DNA from: Anodontia alba
Lineage: Eukaryota; Mollusca; Bivalvia; Lucinida; Lucinidae
Length of the DNA stretch: 64,000 nt
Direction of reading: 5' to 3'
NCBI GenBank assembly: GCA_964016985.1
Contig: OZ024826.1
Location: forward strand, 37,737,070 to 37,801,069
Shown here piece by piece: positions 48,101 through 54,100 of this stretch (the first letter of the stretch is position 1; each line of letters begins with the position of its first letter). Under the pieces are notes generated by a model. The model had not been told where the DNA came from. It worked only from the letters and a program-made list of their open reading frames with translations, and ran no database searches. The position numbers were made by a program, and so were the translations under genes.

Positions 48101-51100
48101 GCCGGCTGTAACACGCTTGTCCGATGCAGGAATTATATATTCCACCTTCACTTATCATTTGTTCTTCAGATAAAAATTAGATTTTGGCCATTTTCATACT
48201 GACTGGTATATTCCTAAACTGCAATCATCTTCTAGAATACATATTCTGCTTTTACAGTGGGCATATTGCAGTTCTTTCTTCGTGTGTTGGTGTATTGTTA
48301 TCTTGCGTTTGTTTTATCACATTCTGTTCCCCATCCCTTCTTTTGTCGGTGCTTGGGAAGACTGTGCTTTGTGATTTTGGCGTTTTCAGAATATCTTCAA
48401 TTCTACGGTTTATTAATATCCCGAACAAAATGCTACAAAATTGACTTTACTTTTACATTTCGGCTGTAAGCCGTGGTTAGAGCGAAGTACAGTGATCTAG
48501 GTATATTTTTGTTGTCGCTCAGCAATAGTTATTGAGTACTGACTTTAGTTACATGATTACATTATGATACACGGATGTAAGAAGACATCTTTAAGCTATA
48601 TAAAACAAAACTAAATATTGACACAGTCTGCATCTCTTTGCCTAAAATATATATAACATGATACTATTTCGCTATGAAGAATGCTTTCCTTCTCCTTGAA
48701 TAGCTCAATCCGATGAAATGGAACTCTAAATTCCAGTCCCGGTGGAACTCCTTTCTGTCTTTCATAGCGCTTTGCTTCGCCTTCTGTTGTCTTATTTTAA
48801 CATGTTTCTACAAAATATTAAGAGAACTACCTTGTTATATTGCACGGTAATGTCAGTGTCAATAAGACGGGCGATCATATAAGTTTGAAAAGAATTATTG
48901 TATATTTAGAAACAGATTTAAATAAGTCTTTGGGCTTTCTTCTGGATCCCTTTTGTTTAATGTTTGCATTTGTGATACTGATGTGTTCTGTTACAACCCA
49001 GCTAGCATTCTTTATAAATCTATAGCGGGCCGTTATCGGCCCGTCAGCTACCCTGACGGGCCGATAACGGCCCGCTATAGATTTATAAAGAATGCTTACT
49101 GGGAATGTATCTACATATATATCATACAAATAAAATAAAGTTTAAATCAAATATTTTATTTTCTTACTCATGTTTTAATTGACGTTTTAATACTATAATT
49201 GCCGCATTATACTGAACTTGAGCTGTAACTTCTAACGGTATTATATTGCTTGATTTGATGAGTCTTACTGTCTGAGTTATATGATGAATAATAATCAGTA
49301 TGCCTTACTCGACTGAGGTCCAACTCACCGAGGTTCTACTAGTGGTTTTCTTTTGCTCTGATTTTCAGCTTGTAGTCCGGCTCTTATCTGTGTTTCTTCA
49401 GAATATAAGAGTTTAGTTCATAATGTTTTCCAGTGTTAATCCACGATCAGTTACGGAACCCTCAAAAGTTTTACTGTTAACTGTTCCAAGGCGGTGTTTT
49501 GGAATTCATTCATCTCTTTGTTCATTCCTTCACTATTCGTTTGTTTGATCTCTTTATAACGAGGTGATGTTTTTTTTTTCATTTCGTATAATGGAATCTT
49601 TACTAGGCGCTCTTTTAAAGTAGGGGGAACTGTGCTCCGTGGTCGTGACCTTTCCTGAGTATCTCCATTATAACTTTATTCCTTTTCATCGCAGCAGAGT
49701 CATCTTACAGAACTAACAGTTTATCAGACAACAGTGTCGAGCCATATAGCAGGTCATGTTCGTGCTAGGGTGTCTTATACAACACCTGATAAAATGGACA
49801 TGTCTTCACAGAACTAAGTTCATATTTTGTCATGTACAAATCGAGGGTTGAGCGCAAGACTATAGTAACTCAAACATATTTTTGAACCCTTGTTTAGGGG
49901 CAACTTGGACCCATTTGTAAACAATGCAAATTTAGGTGCCATTGCTCATACGAGCAATGGCACCTAAATTTTCATTGTTTACAGAAAGAAATGTTGTAAT
50001 CTTCATAACGCCTTCATGGTGAGGAGATTAGGTTTGGGGAAAAACAACCATCTGACTTACGCCAGTCTTGCGCTCAACCCTCGAAATAATCTATCGTTAG
50101 CTTTACATATTGGCTTTTTGCAGCTGAGAATGTATGCTGAGGTCAGTCCTGTTCAGAAGCATTGTCGCTCATGATGTGGATTATTTATCTTCCAGAGTAA
50201 GTCGAGAGATCCGGAGCGCAATCCTATGCAGTGGAACGGGTCTAAAAACGCCGGATTTTCGTCCGCCTCCCCAGAAGACCTGTGGTTACCTATTATGGAA
50301 AATACAGATTATATCAACATAAATGTAGATGTATGTATTACACAAGCGTATTTGAGCCAGCACATGAGAAAATGGTACTTATCACATAGGAGACCAGCAA
50401 AGGCTCAGGCGTCTGCGCATAAGCCCAGTCTCGCCAGAACCTTCGCTGCTGGCAGACATGTTGTAGAGACTTTGAGGAAGCTTCAGGTGAAAAAACAAAA
50501 CAAAACAAAAAAAAAATAATAATAAAACGCTTGATTGTTATCTAAATAATAAGTTACTGCGCATGCGCATTTGAAGAGCGACAAACCGGAAAATCAGAAT
50601 GTCCCCTTTTTTGTGTACAGGCTCATATTATATTACATGTATTTGCTTTCAGATGTCGAGACATAAGTGATACAAAAATGAAAAATGAAAAACAAAAGAA
50701 AATGTCTTCCCGTATATTTTACACATTAGGATATATGTTTAATAGTCTACTAAATGCACAAATTATCTAGATTGTGTCAATGGCCAATATTTTGAAATGT
50801 TATGTATCGCATAGCTCCCGATAAGCGACTTTTTTCAAGCAGAAAGTCTTGATATTTCTCTTATATCTGCACGAAAACATGCGTTGTGGGTGCTATTTAG
50901 AAACGTGTTGGTCTTTCTTGTAGTAACAAAAATACTGATCTGATACGCGGCCTTTCCTACCCTCCTGTTGAGCTGTGTGAATGTTGCATATAATTTTTCA
51001 GTATCCTGGAACCAGAAAATATAAATTTCACAATAATGAAGCAAGGAAGACATTTTGCGGCCGCCACAGTGCACTAACACCACCTGCAGTGTAGATAACA

Positions 51101-54100
51101 TACTTGGGGAAAAAAGAAACGCAAGTTCAAATTTTTAAATACTGAAAGTTTGTTTGTGAACAAACTGATCTAGTTTTCTGTATTTGGTGACATTAGTGTA
51201 CTTCCCCGTGTATGGATCACACAAAATCACTGAAGCGTGAACACAGGCTACACAATATCGTTGTAACTGAATTTCGTTATATCCGTGCTGCACGGGTAGT
51301 GTCGCATGGTAGAGACTTTAACATGGTAGAGACTTTAACACATTACCAAATCGAACTTACATTCCATTCGTATCGGTTGCACAAAACGTTTGTTGTTTGA
51401 GTTTGTTGAGAGAAATGGTACGCTTATCGCAACTGGATAGGGGTAGAGCTATTGGTCTAATTTTGCAGGGTCGGTCGCAACGTGACGTCGCTCAGCAATT
51501 TGGGGTGCACGAGTCGACGATATCGCGCTTAGTTCAGCGTCTTAGAGCTACCGGTAGGTTAACTGACCGTCCTAGGAGCGGACGTCCGCGCGTTACGACG
51601 CAACGTCAAGATAGACGTATACGTCTTGTACACCTTCGTAACATGTTAAGGACGGCGACAGAGACCGCAAGAAAAGTTATCCGAACACATGGCCGTCGTG
51701 TGTGTCCAAGGACAGTCAGAAATCGCTTGCGAGAGTTCGATTTACGTCCACGCCGTCCTTACGTGGACCCGAACCTTACGCCCAGGCGACGTCAACGCCG
51801 CATGCAATGGCTGCGTGCAAATGCACCAAATCGGTTTCGACTGGCTAACTGGCGGCGTGTAATGTTCAGCGATGAGTCGCGATTTTCGCTTCAGCGGTCA
51901 GATAGGCGACAACGAGTGTATCGACGTCTTGGTGAGCGATATTCTGACGCTTGCGTACGAGAAGTCGACAGATTTGGGGAGGGGGATCCGTAATAGTTTT
52001 GGGGTGGGATTTCTCATGGGGTGAAAACGCCCCTAGTGGTTATTCAGGGTAATCTTACAGCCGAACGCCATCGGGATCAGGTGCTTATGCCTCACGTCCT
52101 CCCGCTTGTCAACGCTCATAATCTCACGTTTCAGCATTACAACGCAAGACCGCATGTTGCCAGGGTTTGTCGCGACTTCCTCAACCAGAATAATGTCCAA
52201 GTGCTCGATTTGACCCCATACAGTCCAGATTTAAACTCAATGGAGCACCTTTGGGATGCGTTGGACAGGGGGGTCAGGAAGCGCGTCAACGTACCGAACA
52301 ACGTCGCACAGCTCCAGCTAGCTCTTATTCAAGAGTGGAATAATATCCCTCAAAGGACCATTGACAACTTAGTCGGGTCTGTGGTTAGAAGAGTGAGAGC
52401 CGCGACAACAGCCCGTGGTGGACACACGCGCTATTGGTACCCATTATTCAATAACGTTGGGTGTCCTTGTTTAACGCTATTTATTGCAAACGTCGTCTGC
52501 TATACGACACTAAACCAATAGCATTTAACAGAAAATGAAATAAAGAATTAAAAGAAAAAAAAAATAAACAATCAAATGAAATCCACAATTTTCTTTTAAA
52601 ATACAATCCTAGAATTAATACTTGCGTTTCTTTTTTCCGCTAGTATATATTTTGAAAGGTATGGTCCTTGAGAGTAGTCACCACATTCACAAAAGTTAAA
52701 CAGCGGAACTGGCGAATTTTCTGGGCCAAATTACATAATTTCGCCTGTTTAGGCCTCTATAGTGAATTAGGGGGATGTGTATTGAGACGGCTTAACGACT
52801 CTTGCACTAGCTATAGTGAAGATACATAGATTCTTAATGAAATAACCCTTTGGAGCAACGAAAGTATTCACACACTTTAAACAGTTGAAATGTCAAATTT
52901 TCTGGGTAGACTAGGTAAGTTCTTATTAGGTCACATCGGTGACCTCAGCCAAACTTATTGTCGAGACAGCTCTATATCTAGAGCTATATACTGTGCTACA
53001 TAGTACGGGGAACCATTAGGACAAAAATGTGAAGATCAACGGGGGTGATAGAAATAAGAAAATTGGAGTAAGGGTATTCTATGCTTTAAAATTGTACATT
53101 ACTATAGTAGACTTTGAAACCTGTAGGAACTTACTGCCTACATACCATGCCTAAATACTACCTATATGGTATGGATATTTATTTCTTGCCCACCAGATAA
53201 GAGAATCCTGGGTTTTACACTGGGATAGAAATTCTTATCTTACCCAGGGTAAGATAAAAATCGAGAATTATCACGTGTTTTGATATACACTGGTTGTATA
53301 GGACGTCACGTATACCATCGTAAGGTTGACGTCAATGAACCAAATGACGTCACTAAATGTCTATAACTTAATATTATTACATATGGTGGACGTCTGCAAT
53401 CGAAGTGACTGCATTTTCAAAAATCCACGTTCAGAAATGAAAGGTATGCAAGAAAAAGAATTTATCATGGGTGTGATGGTAAATAGAAAAACCCGTCCCT
53501 CAGGATCACAGTTTGGCATCACGAAGCCTCGTGATGCCAGACAGTGATCTTCGAGACGGATTTTTCCATCCATCCCTCACACCCATGATAGATTCTTATG
53601 ATATGCACTAATAATTGTTGTCAGGAGATATTATATATAACTCGCCCATACAGTAGAACTTCAATGGCTCGAACCCCGATGGCTCGTTTACCATGGATGA
53701 GTCGAACACGTTCTTGAGTCCGCAGGGATTTCCTCCAAATACGATATACCGATATTTTAGGGAGATTTATCTTGCGAATGTATGTTGTGTGACTCATTAG
53801 AATCGCCTCGACATGCGTTTATAATATAGAACACCGAAAAGATATCCCACAATTATCTCCATTATGCCTCTTGCTATGGCACTAATATTAACCCTCCGTG
53901 GCTCGAACTACCGCTGTCTCGAACAAATTTTCATGGTCCCAAAGGGGTTTGAGCCATCGAAGTTCGACTGTTTTTCGTGTTCGTGTATGAATTTAATTCA
54001 TTGGTGATCTTTTTCAGGTCGAATCAAAGAAAGCTGACTCTGCATTATCTCTCTACAAGCAACTGGCTGTTCTGCGTCAGAGACCCGCATTTATGAACTC

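Noticed and set aside
50321..50326. Earlier exon 9 donor AAT|GTAGAT
   Set aside because: Keeps phase 0, but GAT|GTATGT is the better donor and gives the family-like NVDV sequence. Not fully excluded.
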